From Dyadobacter sp. CY343 (lineage in GTDB: Bacteria > Bacteroidota > Bacteroidia > Cytophagales > Spirosomataceae), in assembly GCF_021390335.1 (NCBI RefSeq), contig NZ_JAJUXK010000006.1, positions 62,001 through 126,000 of the forward strand: 64,000 nucleotides of DNA. The letters run 5' to 3'. Within the stretch, counting starts at the first letter, position 1, and every line of letters starts with the position of its first letter. Made by a program: the position numbers and the translations under genes. The notes under the pieces were generated by a model, which was given only the letters and a program-made list of their open reading frames with translations, searched no databases and was not told the origin of the DNA. Below, piece after piece: positions 50,180 to 59,176 of the stretch.

Positions 50180-51175
50180 TTATCTTTTAATTCTTCCCGA
50201 AGTCTCCCCCTGACGAATCGCCTCTACTTCTGCAATGGTCGAGATCAGCGCGTCGCCTTCGATCGTGTGCTTTAATGCAGAAGCCGCAACTCCGAATTCC
50301 AGCGCTTTTTGCTGGTCGTCGAATGTGATCAGGCCGTGGATCAGTCCCGCGATGAATGCGTCGCCGCCGCCTACCCTGTCGATGATCGGGTTGATTTCAA
50401 TATCTTCCGTTTGCAGCAGCTCACTTCCATTCCACAAATAAGCCCTTAACAGGTTATGTGAGGCACTTATCGAAGTCCGTTTTGTGTCTACGACTGCACT
50501 TACCTGCGGATATTCCTTCTGTAAATTGACGCAGGATTCGCGGAAATCGTTTCCTCCTATCCCGAAAATCTCCTTTATATTTTCACTGTTAGCAATCACA
50601 ATATCAGTTCCGGCTGTCAGTTCCGGCAACACTTCCGAAGGTTTTTTACCATATTTCCACAAATTAGCCCGATAGAAAATATCACCTGAAACGGTCAGCC
50701 CATACTTTCTGGCGACTTTAATACCGTCCAGCAAAGCATCGGCCGCACCCTGCGACAAAGCTGGCGTAATACCCGCCCAGTGAAACCATTTAGCATCTTT
50801 TAATATACTATCCCAATCGATTTCCTTTGGGTCAATTTCGGCAAGAGACGAATTAGCTCGGTCGTAAACGATCTGGCTGCCACGCAACGCAGCACCCGTT
50901 TCAAGATAATAAACGGCCATTCTAGGCCCGCCGTAAATGATATGCGAAATATCGACACCGTGAAATTGCAGATATTGCGCAGCCGCACGGCCTATTGGCG
51001 AATCGGGAAAACGCGTAACATGCGCAGTATGGTGTCCCCAATACGCCAAAGCGGTCGACACATTGGCCTCGCCACCGGCGTAAGTCACATTGAACTGTCG
51101 AGCCTGTTCAAAACGGGAGAAACCAGGAGTGGAGAGTCGCATCAGGACTTCACCGAAAGAGACGATTTGAGCCAT
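50180..51175 (-). CDS. kdgK: 2-keto-3-deoxygluconate kinase (PfkB family)
   Basis: Phosphorylates KDG to KDPG. 331 residues of the ribokinase fold: N-terminal IVSFGEVLMRLSTPGF and YAGGEANVSTALAYWG, the C-terminal catalytic motif DRVGGGDAFIAGLIHG with its Asp base. Pairing with eda fixes the role. 35 bases before eda. Confidence 0.92.
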   Translation of the reverse strand: MAQIVSFGEVLMRLSTPGFSRFEQARQFNVTYAGGEANVSTALAYWGHHTAHVTRFPDSPIGRAAAQYLQFHGVDISHIIYGGPRMAVYYLETGAALRGSQIVYDRANSSLAEIDPKEIDWDSILKDAKWFHWAGITPALSQGAADALLDGIKVARKYGLTVSGDIFYRANLWKYGKKPSEVLPELTAGTDIVIANSENIKEIFGIGGNDFRESCVNLQKEYPQVSAVVDTKRTSISASHNLLRAYLWNGSELLQTEDIEINPIIDRVGGGDAFIAGLIHGLITFDDQQKALEFGVAASALKHTIEGDALISTIAEVEAIRQGETSGRIKR

Positions 51176-51261
51176 ATTTGGAATGGTACCCTTGCTGTAA
51201 TGAATTAAAACAAAGGCTTTTGAAAGATTAACAATTAGTCAAAAATAGCATTAAACATCAA

Positions 51262-51294
51262 AATAGCCCATAACAATGCGTTTTGGGCTATTTA
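51262..51294 (-). terminator. Terminator after uxaC
   Basis: 10-bp stem AAATAGCCCA (51262-51271) / TGGGCTATTT (51285-51294), with T-rich sequence following on the minus strand. It separates uxaC from kdgK, which then needs its own promoter. Confidence 0.65.
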
Positions 51295-51319
51295 TTTATA
51301 TTCTTAGAAATTCAGTTTG

Positions 51320-52744
51320 TTAAAAACCAAAGTATTTGCTCGCGTTGTTGTACGAAATATCCTGCACCATTTTGCCAAGCCAGGGCATATCATTTGGTAA
51401 CTCCCCATTTTCGACGTCGGTTCCGATCAGATTACACAATATCCTCCTGAAATATTCGTGTCTCGGGTAAGATAGAAAACTGCGTGAATCAGTGAGCATT
51501 CCTACAAACCGGCTTAGTAAGCCCATATTGGAAAGTGCATTCATCTGGCGTTCCATACCATCCTTTTGATCCAAAAACCACCAGCCTGAGCCAAACTGCA
51601 TTTTGCCTGCGATCGTACCGTCATTATAATTGCCGGTCATCGTGGCCAGTACTTCATTATCTCCGGGATTAAGGTTATAAAGGATCGTTTTGGCCAGCTG
51701 ATCCGTTGAATCAAGCTTATTCAAAAACTTGGAAAGTGCCTGCGCCTGGCTATAATCGCCTATTGAATCCCAGCCTGTATCCGGTCCGAGCTCGCGCAGC
51801 ATTCGCTCGTTATTGTTTCTTAATGCGCCTAAATGAAATTGCTGGGTCCAGGATTTCTCATGGTCAATTTTGGCAAGGTCAAATAAAAGCATTGATTTAA
51901 ATGCAGTTCGCTGCTCCTCACTCGCGACCTGACCATTTTTAGTAATTTCAAAAGCCTGCTTCGCCGCTTCCTCATCAAAAGTCGCATAAATGTGCTCCAA
52001 ACCATGATCTGACAGCTTCCCGCCCATTGAGGCGAAAAAATCATGGCGGTTCCGCAAAGCATCCAGCAGCTCCTGGTAAGAGTTGATATTGGCTCTTCCG
52101 GAAGCAGCCGCCAATTTCGAAAGGTAGGCATTAAAATCCTCCGGCGAATCGACCAAAAGCATGGACTTATCCGGCCGGAATGTAGGTAATACCTTGATAT
52201 TAAAGCCAGCCTGTTCAATTGCACGATGGTATTCGAGCGAATCAATCGGATCGTCCGTCGTGCAGATCACTTTTACATTCATCTTGTTCAGCAGGCTCCT
52301 CACCGAAAAATCGGGTTGTTTAAGCTTCGCCGAACATTCATCGTAAATCTCTCTTGCTGAATCTTTATTGAGGATAATATCGATGTCAAAATAGCGCAGC
52401 AACTCCAAATGCGTCCAGTGGTACAAAGGATTTCGCATTGTGTAAGGTACCGTCGCCGCCCACTGTTCAAACTTCTCCCAATCGCTCGCATTACCTGTAC
52501 AGAACCGCTCATTGATCCCGTTCGCACGCATTGCCCGCCACTTATAGTGATCGCCGTAAAGCCAGGCTTGCGTCAGGTTTTCAAACTGCTTGTCTTCCGC
52601 AATCTGATCGGGCGGCAAATGACAGTGGTAGTCGATAATCGGCATTTCCTTAGCATAATCATGATAAAGGATACGCGCCGCTTCGGAACGAAGAAGAAAA
52701 TCCTCAGAGATAAAAGTCTTTTGAGCGGTTGTTATTGAAGTCAT
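51320..52744 (-). CDS. uxaC: Glucuronate / galacturonate isomerase
   Basis: Converts D-glucuronate to D-fructuronate and D-galacturonate to D-tagaturonate. 474 residues, TIM-barrel amidohydrolase-related fold. It starts with SEDFLLRSEAARILYHDYAKEMPIIDYHCHLPP (HCH metal site), then DHYKWRAMRANGI, VKVICTTDDPIDSLEYH, SDHGLEH and the end FLSYPRHEYFRRILCN. All match UxaC. 98 bases after uxuA, with an inverted repeat in the gap. Confidence 0.95.
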   Translation of the reverse strand: MTSITTAQKTFISEDFLLRSEAARILYHDYAKEMPIIDYHCHLPPDQIAEDKQFENLTQAWLYGDHYKWRAMRANGINERFCTGNASDWEKFEQWAATVPYTMRNPLYHWTHLELLRYFDIDIILNKDSAREIYDECSAKLKQPDFSVRSLLNKMNVKVICTTDDPIDSLEYHRAIEQAGFNIKVLPTFRPDKSMLLVDSPEDFNAYLSKLAAASGRANINSYQELLDALRNRHDFFASMGGKLSDHGLEHIYATFDEEAAKQAFEITKNGQVASEEQRTAFKSMLLFDLAKIDHEKSWTQQFHLGALRNNNERMLRELGPDTGWDSIGDYSQAQALSKFLNKLDSTDQLAKTILYNLNPGDNEVLATMTGNYNDGTIAGKMQFGSGWWFLDQKDGMERQMNALSNMGLLSRFVGMLTDSRSFLSYPRHEYFRRILCNLIGTDVENGELPNDMPWLGKMVQDISYNNASKYFGF

Positions 52745-52769
52745 TTTAGTAGGCTATTTCTTGTTTTTA

Positions 52770-52833
52770 CCCCCAACCCCCTAAAAGGGGGCTATTAAGG
52801 ATCTATTAAAAGTCCCCTTTAGGGGGTTGGGGG
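52770..52833. repeat. Inverted repeat CCCCCAACCCCCTAAA (family 3)
   Basis: Left arm 52770-52790 and right arm 52814-52833 are reverse complements of 20 bases apart from one extra A. Each arm also contains its own CCCC...GGGG pairing. It fills the gap between uxuA and uxaC. I remember the same string as a common intergenic element in Bacteroidota genomes. It may also act as a transcription barrier. Confidence 0.85.
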
Positions 52834-52842
52834 ATTTCCCTT

Positions 52843-54042
52843 TCAGGCATTTGGGGGTAATCCCCTTTCAATTCCATATTCCAATCCTCTCAACTCCGCC
52901 AGTCCCCGAAGGCGCCCGATTGCTGTATAACCCGGATTCGTTCTTTTGCCAGTGGATAAATCGTCCAGCATCCGGTGTCCATGATCAGGCCGAAAAGGCA
53001 TTCTTAGATCTGTTCTCCCTTCTTTTTCCCTTCTTTTTTGTTCCAGAACCAGCCCCCGCATCACCGAATACATATCAACGTCTCCATCGAGGTGATCGGC
53101 TTCGTAAAAGCTTCCGTCGTGCTCCCGTTTTGTCGCACGCAAATGGATAAAATGTATCCTGCCGCCTAGCCTGTCCACCATTCCTGCGAGGTCATTATCG
53201 GCGCGTACGCCGTAGGATCCTGTACAAAAGCAAATTCCGTTAGATTGATGATCGTAAGCTTCCAGCACCATCATCGCATCATTTTCAGTACTTACCACTC
53301 TTGGCAAGCCTAATATCGGGTACGGCGGATCGTCCGGGTGAATAGCCAGCCGAATGCCCGCTTCCTCAGCCACAGGTCCTATTGCCTGGATAAATTGATA
53401 TAAATGCGTCCGCAATTCGAGGTCGCCTACTTCTTTATAAGTATCGAGTACTTTCCTGAATTCTTCAACCGTAAAACTCTCTTCGGAACCGGGCAAACCA
53501 GCGATGATATTGCGCACGAGTTTCTGCACTTCTTCCTCCAAAGCTCCGTCAAGCCATTTTTTAGCTTTCGATTTTTGTTCGTCGGTATACAAATCCTGGG
53601 CTTCTGTGCGGTTTAGTATATAAAGATCAAATGCCGCAAACTGCCCCGCGTCAAATCGTAAGCCAGTCGAACCGTCTTTCATCGGCGCGTCCAGATCGGT
53701 TCTGGTCCAGTCAAGGATCGGCATGAAGTTGTAGCAAACGGTGTCAATCCCGCATTGGCCCAGGTTGCGCAAACTTTGCTGATAATTAAGAATGTATTTT
53801 TCAAAATCACCTGTCCGCGTCTTGATCGCCTCATGCACAGGTACACTTTCCACCACCGACCAGGTAAGTCCGGCCGCTTCGATCATTTCTTTTCTTGCAG
53901 TAATTTCCGCAACCTCCCAGATCTCACCATTGGGAATATGGTGTAATGCAGTTACTATTCCGGTCGCGCCGGCCTGACGGATATCCTGTAACGTAACAGG
54001 ATCATTCGGCCCAAACCAGCGCCAAGTTTGTTCTAATGCCAT
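52843..54042 (-). CDS. uxuA: Mannonate dehydratase
   Basis: Dehydrates D-mannonate to KDG in glucuronate breakdown. 399 residues, TIM-barrel metal enzyme: MALEQTWRWFGPNDPVTLQDIRQAGATGIVTALHHIPNGEIW at the start, CYNFMPILDWTRTDL, IRLAIHPDDPPYPILGLPRVVS, FCTGSYGVR and the end FRPDHGHRMLDD. All are UxuA features. First gene of the leftward hexuronate set; heptad repeats lie just upstream, where its promoter should be. Confidence 0.95.
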   Translation of the reverse strand: MALEQTWRWFGPNDPVTLQDIRQAGATGIVTALHHIPNGEIWEVAEITARKEMIEAAGLTWSVVESVPVHEAIKTRTGDFEKYILNYQQSLRNLGQCGIDTVCYNFMPILDWTRTDLDAPMKDGSTGLRFDAGQFAAFDLYILNRTEAQDLYTDEQKSKAKKWLDGALEEEVQKLVRNIIAGLPGSEESFTVEEFRKVLDTYKEVGDLELRTHLYQFIQAIGPVAEEAGIRLAIHPDDPPYPILGLPRVVSTENDAMMVLEAYDHQSNGICFCTGSYGVRADNDLAGMVDRLGGRIHFIHLRATKREHDGSFYEADHLDGDVDMYSVMRGLVLEQKRREKEGRTDLRMPFRPDHGHRMLDDLSTGKRTNPGYTAIGRLRGLAELRGLEYGIERGLPPNA

Positions 54043-54046
54043 TTTT

Positions 54047-54229
54047 TTAGCTGTTAGCGATTAGCTGTTGGCTGTTAGCTTTTAGCTTTTAGCTTTTAGC
54101 TTTTAGCAACAGGTTAATCGCTTCACGGTTTATGTTTTTCTTTATCTTACAATTATCAAATCGGTCATTTTCTCCAATAGCTTATAGCTAACAGCCAATA
54201 GCTAACAGCTAAAAGCCAATAGCTAAAAA
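54047..54229. repeat. Inverted arrays of a seven-base repeat (family 4)
   Basis: Left array: nine heptads of TTAGCTN type (54047-54109). Right array: eight heptads of the complement, CTAACAG / CCAATAG / CTAAAAG type (54174-54229). The 64-base centre (54110-54173) is AT-rich and unique. The arrays fill the space between uxuA and the sigma gene and could form a long imperfect cruciform. Confidence 0.85.
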
Positions 54230-54231
54230 CT

Positions 54232-54843
54232 TCACGCCACCAACCTGTGCTCCGGTACCCTTTCTCTGAGCACTTTCAAGGCCCGGCTCATTTGCGTTTC
54301 CACGGTTTTGACAGATATAGCAAGTTTTTCGGCAATATCCCGGTAGCGCAAGCCCTCTTCGCGGCTTAGTCTGAAAATGAGCTGGCATTGTCTTGGCAAC
54401 GCCTGAATGCAATCTTCTACGTGCGAATAAAATTCGTTGAACGAAAGCTCCTCCGCAGGTGAAAAATGATCCGCGTGCGACATATTCCATTGCACCGATT
54501 CCAGCGATTCGCGCTCATTCTGGCGATGTATCCGTAATTTCAGATAGTCAAGCGCCTGGTTGCGTACAGCCCGGTAAATGTAAGCCTGAAAAGACGTATG
54601 CACCTCAATCTGTTCACGGTTTTTCCAAAGCTTTACAAAAACATCTGACACAACTTCCTCCGCAATCTCGCGGGTTACAACTACGCGCATCGCATAATTG
54701 CAAAGCGACCGGTAGTGGTGGTTGAATAATTCCCGAAACGCGTGGTAGTCGCCGCTTGTCACCACTTTGCCGAAAAGATTCTCCAACATGCTTTTCTGGG
54801 ATTGGGCAGAGGATGTGGTGCAGGTAAACGATTTTGCTTCCAT
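54232..54843 (-). CDS. ECF sigma factor, Bacteroidota expansion type
   Basis: 203 residues with sigma region 2 (FRELFNHHYRSLCNYAMRVVVTREIAEEVVSDVFVKLW) and region 4 (LSREEGLRYRDIAEKLAISVKTVETQMSRALKVLRE), the pattern of sigma factors usually paired with FecR anti-sigma factors and SusC/D systems. No FecR or SusC/D gene is next to it: downstream come repeats and uxuA. So it is an orphan, or its partner lies elsewhere. Confidence 0.9.
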   Translation of the reverse strand: MEAKSFTCTTSSAQSQKSMLENLFGKVVTSGDYHAFRELFNHHYRSLCNYAMRVVVTREIAEEVVSDVFVKLWKNREQIEVHTSFQAYIYRAVRNQALDYLKLRIHRQNERESLESVQWNMSHADHFSPAEELSFNEFYSHVEDCIQALPRQCQLIFRLSREEGLRYRDIAEKLAISVKTVETQMSRALKVLRERVPEHRLVA

Positions 54844-54992
54844 TGATTCACGTTAAGTTGGTTTATAGAAAATTTCCGGGATAGGTAGTGGTATTAGGTA
54901 GCCGACCCTCGTCAACAATGAATCTAGTTTAACCATTGATTCAATGATACACAAAAATAAATCTTGAAAAAAATCAACAAATCTACGCAACC

Positions 54993-55033
54993 GTTCCCGG
55001 AACCGTTCCCGTCAGCGCAATTATTCCCGGAAC
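54993..55033. promoter_or_regulatory. Possible LacI-type operators upstream of the regulator gene
   Basis: Three related palindromes: GTTCCCGGAAC (54993-55003), CGGAACCGTTCCCG (54998-55011, fitting the LacI/GalR form with central CG) and ATTCCCGGAAC (55023-55033). They lie about 100-140 bases before the LacI-family gene, in the 290-base region shared with the divergent sigma gene. Probably autoregulation, possibly also of the sigma gene. Confidence 0.4.
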
Positions 55034-55133
55034 TTAGGCCGTAGATTAGTAATTTGTGCAACATTCTCACTTTTGTGCATTCTGGTGCATTTCTTAGGAT
55101 TAATAGTAAGATTGCATTATTCCCATATCCCTC

Positions 55134-56153
55134 ATGAAAAAGGTTTCCATAACCATTAAAGAAATAGCCCGGCAGCTCGATATCTCCAAGTCTACCGTTT
55201 CGCGCGCCCTCCGCGACAGCAGTGAAATCAGTGAGGAGACCAAGAAAAAAGTGATCGCGCTGGCGGAAGAACTGAATTACTACCCCAACCCGATTGCGAT
55301 CAGTCTGCTGAAAAACAGGACGCAGACGATCGGCGTGATCGTGCCGGATATTGCCAACCGTTTCTATTCATCGGCGATCGGCGGCGTGGAGGATATTGCG
55401 TACAGCCGCGGCTATCACACGATGATCTACCAAAGTCACGAGCTGCTCGAACGCGAGCGTTCCGCTTCCAGGCATATCGCTTCCCGGCGGGTCGATGGGC
55501 TGGTAGTTGCTATTTCCAGCCAGTCAGAGAACATCGAGCACTTCGTTTCCTTGCAGGAGCAGGGTATTCCTGTGGTGTTTTTTGATCGGGTAAGTGATGC
55601 GATGCAAACACATAAGGTGCGCGTAGATGATTACAAAGGTGCATTTGATGCGACTGAGCACCTTATTAAACGTGGTTGCAGGCGCATTGCGCATATTGCC
55701 GGGCCCAAGCCCGTATCGATCACTCGCTTCCGGCTCGAAGGGTACAAGGATGCATTGCGTAAACACGATATTAAATTCCAGGAAGAGTGGGTTTTACACA
55801 GTGAGATCACCCAGGCCGGAGGTACCGAGCGGACCTACCAGTTAATGGCGCTCCGCGAGCGGCCCGATGCGATTTTCGGCGCCAGCGATAGAATTACAAT
55901 GGGAATCCATTCCGCATTGCGGCAACTCGGCTACCGGATGCCCGACGATGTGGCGGTAGTGGGTTTTTGCGACCTCGCTATGTCCTCGCTACTCGACCCG
56001 CCGGTTAGCTCCATTACCCAGCCTTCTTTTGAAATGGGCCAGCAGGCGACTTCTTTGCTTCTGGATCTGATTGAAAGCAAAAATACCCCGGCCGAATATG
56101 AGACCAGGGTATTGCCTTCTAATTTGGTGATCAACAAGTCGTCTATGAAATAA
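55134..56153 (+). CDS. LacI-family transcriptional regulator
   Basis: 339 residues: N-terminal HTH (VSITIKEIARQLDISKSTVSRALRDSSEISEETKKKV) with hinge helix, then a periplasmic-binding-like ligand domain (TIGVIVPDIANRFYSSAIGGVEDIAY; VVFFDRV; RRIAHIAGP; DAIFGASDRITMGI; DVAVVGFCDLAMSSLLDPPVSSITQP). By position it likely controls the hexuronate genes (as KdgR/ExuR-like regulators do in Bacteroidota), but this is inference. It ends one base before the convergent DUF349 gene. Confidence 0.92.
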   Translation: MKKVSITIKEIARQLDISKSTVSRALRDSSEISEETKKKVIALAEELNYYPNPIAISLLKNRTQTIGVIVPDIANRFYSSAIGGVEDIAYSRGYHTMIYQSHELLERERSASRHIASRRVDGLVVAISSQSENIEHFVSLQEQGIPVVFFDRVSDAMQTHKVRVDDYKGAFDATEHLIKRGCRRIAHIAGPKPVSITRFRLEGYKDALRKHDIKFQEEWVLHSEITQAGGTERTYQLMALRERPDAIFGASDRITMGIHSALRQLGYRMPDDVAVVGFCDLAMSSLLDPPVSSITQPSFEMGQQATSLLLDLIESKNTPAEYETRVLPSNLVINKSSMK

Positions 56154-56154
56154 A

Positions 56155-57435
56155 TTAACCCGTTATCGTCTTTAACTTTCTATCAAACTCCGCCAGAATG
56201 CGTTCTTTCATCTGCACTTTGCGTTTTTGAATGTTGATACGTCCGGCCGCCTGTTTATCCAGTTCAGGATCGCCTGTGGCTGTTCTGTCAAATTCAAGAA
56301 TCGCAAATTCAAGGTCGCTTTTCTCACGTTTTGCAAGCCATTCGAGCTCGCGGTATTTTGTTCTGAGCTGTTCTTCCGGACTTTTCAGGTCGAATGCAGG
56401 ATACTTTCTGCTGATCACGCGGGCCAGGTAGCTCAGTTCAAATATCTTATCACAAACCATTCGAAAACGCTCGGCAAGTTCCTTATCTGCCATTTTGAAA
56501 GGTATTTTAATCTCCTTCCATTTGCTCAAAAGAACTTTGGCCTCCTGCGAAGCTTCCACGATATCCTGGCTTCTCAGCAATGTTTCAGCTTGCGCCAATA
56601 GTTTCTGCTGTTCTACAATTCTTGGGTCGACGCGTACCTTTGGCTCTATCCCTTTAGCCAGGTTGTACTTGTCATAAAACAGCTTCAAAAAGTGCCTGTA
56701 CGCCTTATTAACCTTGAAAAAACGCTTTGGTGGCACTTCTCCAATGTTGTTCCATGCATTGCGCACGTCTCTTGCTTTGGCATAAGCATCGTCCAGGTCG
56801 CGTGAGTAACTCAGCGTTTTGGTGATTTTGATGAGCTTTTCATACTCTTCAATACGATGCTGGTTAATTTTATTCTGTTCGTCAAAATAGTCGCGGCGGC
56901 GTTGGAAGAAATCGTCCAGGATCTGCTGGAAAGTGCTTTCCACTTCTTCCTGATACTCTTTTTCAACGGGACCTGTACGGATCCATTTCGCCTTGATCTC
57001 CTGAATCTGATCGGTGGCAGCGGCGTAATCTTCAATCGCAGCCGCAGCTTTTACGTCTTCGATCAGCGCACGTTTTATTTCAAGATTTTTAAGTTGATTA
57101 ACTTCAATCAAACCCTTCAAATACTCTTCTTTCTCTTCCAGTCGGCGCAGCAAAGGGACAAAATCCCCGAGTGCATCAAAACCTTTAAGCTTGCGTTGCA
57201 GCTGGATCAGCTTGGTGAGATAAGAACCTTTGTTAAGGGCCTCGTCAATTTCCTGTTCCAATTGCTCCACTTTGTTCAGGACGATATTGAATCGATTTTT
57301 GAAATAATCAATCGCTTCCTGCTCCGTTCTTTTCACTTCTCCAATTTGCCGGTCGGGGAATTCCAGGTACCCCTTTAAAAATACTTTGCTGTCTTTAACA
57401 TAGCCGTATTCATCATTCAATGTGGCATTTTCCAT
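56155..57435 (-). CDS. DUF349 coiled-coil protein
   Basis: About 426 residues, cytoplasmic, nearly all helical and rich in Glu, Lys and Arg. It contains at least four DUF349 repeats of about 70 residues (for example IKAKWIRTGPVEKEYQEEVESTFQQILDDFFQRRRDYFDEQ, VRNAWNNIGEVPPKRFFKVNKAYRHFLKLFYDKYN, LSKWKEIKIPFKMADKELAERFRMVCDKIF). Function unknown. I chose the ATG at 57435 (MENATLNDEYGYV) because the longer frame runs into the divergent ettA leader with a non-family N-terminus. Confidence 0.85.
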   Translation of the reverse strand: MENATLNDEYGYVKDSKVFLKGYLEFPDRQIGEVKRTEQEAIDYFKNRFNIVLNKVEQLEQEIDEALNKGSYLTKLIQLQRKLKGFDALGDFVPLLRRLEEKEEYLKGLIEVNQLKNLEIKRALIEDVKAAAAIEDYAAATDQIQEIKAKWIRTGPVEKEYQEEVESTFQQILDDFFQRRRDYFDEQNKINQHRIEEYEKLIKITKTLSYSRDLDDAYAKARDVRNAWNNIGEVPPKRFFKVNKAYRHFLKLFYDKYNLAKGIEPKVRVDPRIVEQQKLLAQAETLLRSQDIVEASQEAKVLLSKWKEIKIPFKMADKELAERFRMVCDKIFELSYLARVISRKYPAFDLKSPEEQLRTKYRELEWLAKREKSDLEFAILEFDRTATGDPELDKQAAGRINIQKRKVQMKERILAEFDRKLKTITG

Positions 57436-57506
57436 TCTTTCAATTTTTTTATCTGCTAAGTGTAGGGATATATAACGATATTTGTTACGCACAAATTAAA
57501 CAAAAA

Positions 57507-59174
57507 ATGAGTAACGAAACCATTATTTTCTCAATGTCGGGAGTCAACAAAATCATTCCTCCCAACCGGCATATTATTAAAAATATCTATTTATCCTTTT
57601 TTTATGGTGCAAAAATCGGGGTTCTTGGATTAAATGGTTCAGGAAAATCAACATTGCTGCGTGTGATCGCCGGCATCGATAAGGATATTCAGGGCGACGT
57701 TGTGTTCTCGCCCGGTTATTCCGTCGGAATGCTGGAACAGGAGCCGAAATTGGACCCCTCCAAAACGGTAAGAGAAGTGGTAGAAGAAGGTGTTCAGGAG
57801 ATTGTCGATTTGCTGAAAGAGTTTGACCAGATCAACGAAGCTTTCGGAGAAGAGGACGCAGATTTTGACAAACTACTTGAAAGACAGGGAGAAGTTCAGG
57901 AAAAACTAGACGTCGCCGACGCTTGGAACCTGGACAACCGACTTGAAATCGCGATGGACGCACTCCGCTGCGCACCTTCGGATACTTTGGTTTCGACACT
58001 TTCGGGAGGTGAAAAACGGCGCGTCGCATTGTGCCGCCTGCTCCTTCGCCAGCCTGACGTTTTGCTACTCGATGAGCCTACCAACCACCTGGATGCCGAG
58101 TCGGTACTTTGGTTGGAAGAACATTTAAGACAATATAAAGGAACAGTTATAGCAGTTACCCACGATCGTTATTTCCTTGATAACGTGGCTGGCTGGATCC
58201 TGGAACTTGACCGCGGCGAAGGTATTCCGTGGAAAGGAAATTACTCTTCGTGGCTGGAACAGAAGCAGGAACGTTTGAAAAAAGAAGAGAAAACAGAATC
58301 CAAACGCCAGAAAACGTTGCAGCGCGAGCTGGAATGGGTTAGAATGGGCGCAAAAGGCCGCCAGGCGAAATCCAAAGCACGCTTAGGTGCATACGAAAGG
58401 CTGCTCGGCGAGGAAGGCAGGGAGAAAGAAGAAAAATTGGAGATCTTCATTCCAGCCGGTCCGCGATTGGGCAACAAGGTCATCGAAGCGCACAACGTTT
58501 CAATGGGTTTTGGAGACCGGCTTTTGTATGAAAATCTGAGTTTTGCACTGCCGCCAAACGGTATTGTAGGGATTATCGGGCCAAACGGAGCTGGTAAGAC
58601 CACTTTATTTAAACTCATCACCGGACAGCTTAAACCGTTGACGGGCCACTTTGATGTGGGCGATACCGTCGAGCTTGCTTATGTAGACCAGGAGCACGAT
58701 AATCTGGATGCCAACAAGACTGTATATCAAAGTATTGCAGACGGAAATGACTGGATTATGATCGGTGGAAAGCAATCGAATGCGCGGGCTTATGTGAGCC
58801 GGTTCAATTTCGGCGGCGGCGACCAGGAAAAGAAGGTGGGTAATTTATCTGGTGGAGAAAGAAACCGGGTGCATTTGGCAATGACATTGAAGGAAGGTGG
58901 TAACCTGCTATTACTCGATGAGCCGACCAACGATTTGGATGTCAATACATTACGTGCATTGGAAGAAGGCCTTGAAAACTTTGCAGGCTGCGCAGTGATC
59001 ATTTCCCACGACAGGTGGTTCCTCGACCGCGTCGCTACCCATATTCTTGCATTCGAAGGTGATTCTCAGGTGTATTGGTTTGAAGGTAACTTTTCTGAAT
59101 ACGAAGAAAACCGCCGCAAGAGACTAGGAACCGATGCTACTCCGAAACGCATCAAATACAAAAAACTAGCTTAG
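57507..59174 (+). CDS. ettA: Energy-dependent translational throttle protein EttA (ABC-F)
   Basis: Ribosome E-site ATPase that gates the first peptide bond according to energy level. 555 residues from the ATG at 57507 (MSNETIIFSMSGVNK), equal in length to E. coli EttA; an earlier in-frame start would add a non-family leader. Two ATPase domains: Walker A GLNGSGKST and GPNGAGKTT, signatures LSGGEKRRV and LSGGERNRV, Walker B LLLDEPTNHLD and LLLDEPTNDLD. The arm and P-site tether motif lie between (KRQKTLQRELEWVRMGAKGRQAKSKARL). Confidence 0.95.
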   Translation: MSNETIIFSMSGVNKIIPPNRHIIKNIYLSFFYGAKIGVLGLNGSGKSTLLRVIAGIDKDIQGDVVFSPGYSVGMLEQEPKLDPSKTVREVVEEGVQEIVDLLKEFDQINEAFGEEDADFDKLLERQGEVQEKLDVADAWNLDNRLEIAMDALRCAPSDTLVSTLSGGEKRRVALCRLLLRQPDVLLLDEPTNHLDAESVLWLEEHLRQYKGTVIAVTHDRYFLDNVAGWILELDRGEGIPWKGNYSSWLEQKQERLKKEEKTESKRQKTLQRELEWVRMGAKGRQAKSKARLGAYERLLGEEGREKEEKLEIFIPAGPRLGNKVIEAHNVSMGFGDRLLYENLSFALPPNGIVGIIGPNGAGKTTLFKLITGQLKPLTGHFDVGDTVELAYVDQEHDNLDANKTVYQSIADGNDWIMIGGKQSNARAYVSRFNFGGGDQEKKVGNLSGGERNRVHLAMTLKEGGNLLLLDEPTNDLDVNTLRALEEGLENFAGCAVIISHDRWFLDRVATHILAFEGDSQVYWFEGNFSEYEENRRKRLGTDATPKRIKYKKLA

Positions 59175-59176
59175 CG

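Noticed and set aside
50942..51208. Plus-strand open frame over kdgK and its upstream region
   Set aside because: Antisense to a conserved PfkB kinase and without any recognisable features.
57420..57506. Extended N-terminus of EttA
   Set aside because: The ATG at 57507 gives exactly the family length and start; the longer frame overlaps the divergent DUF349 gene.
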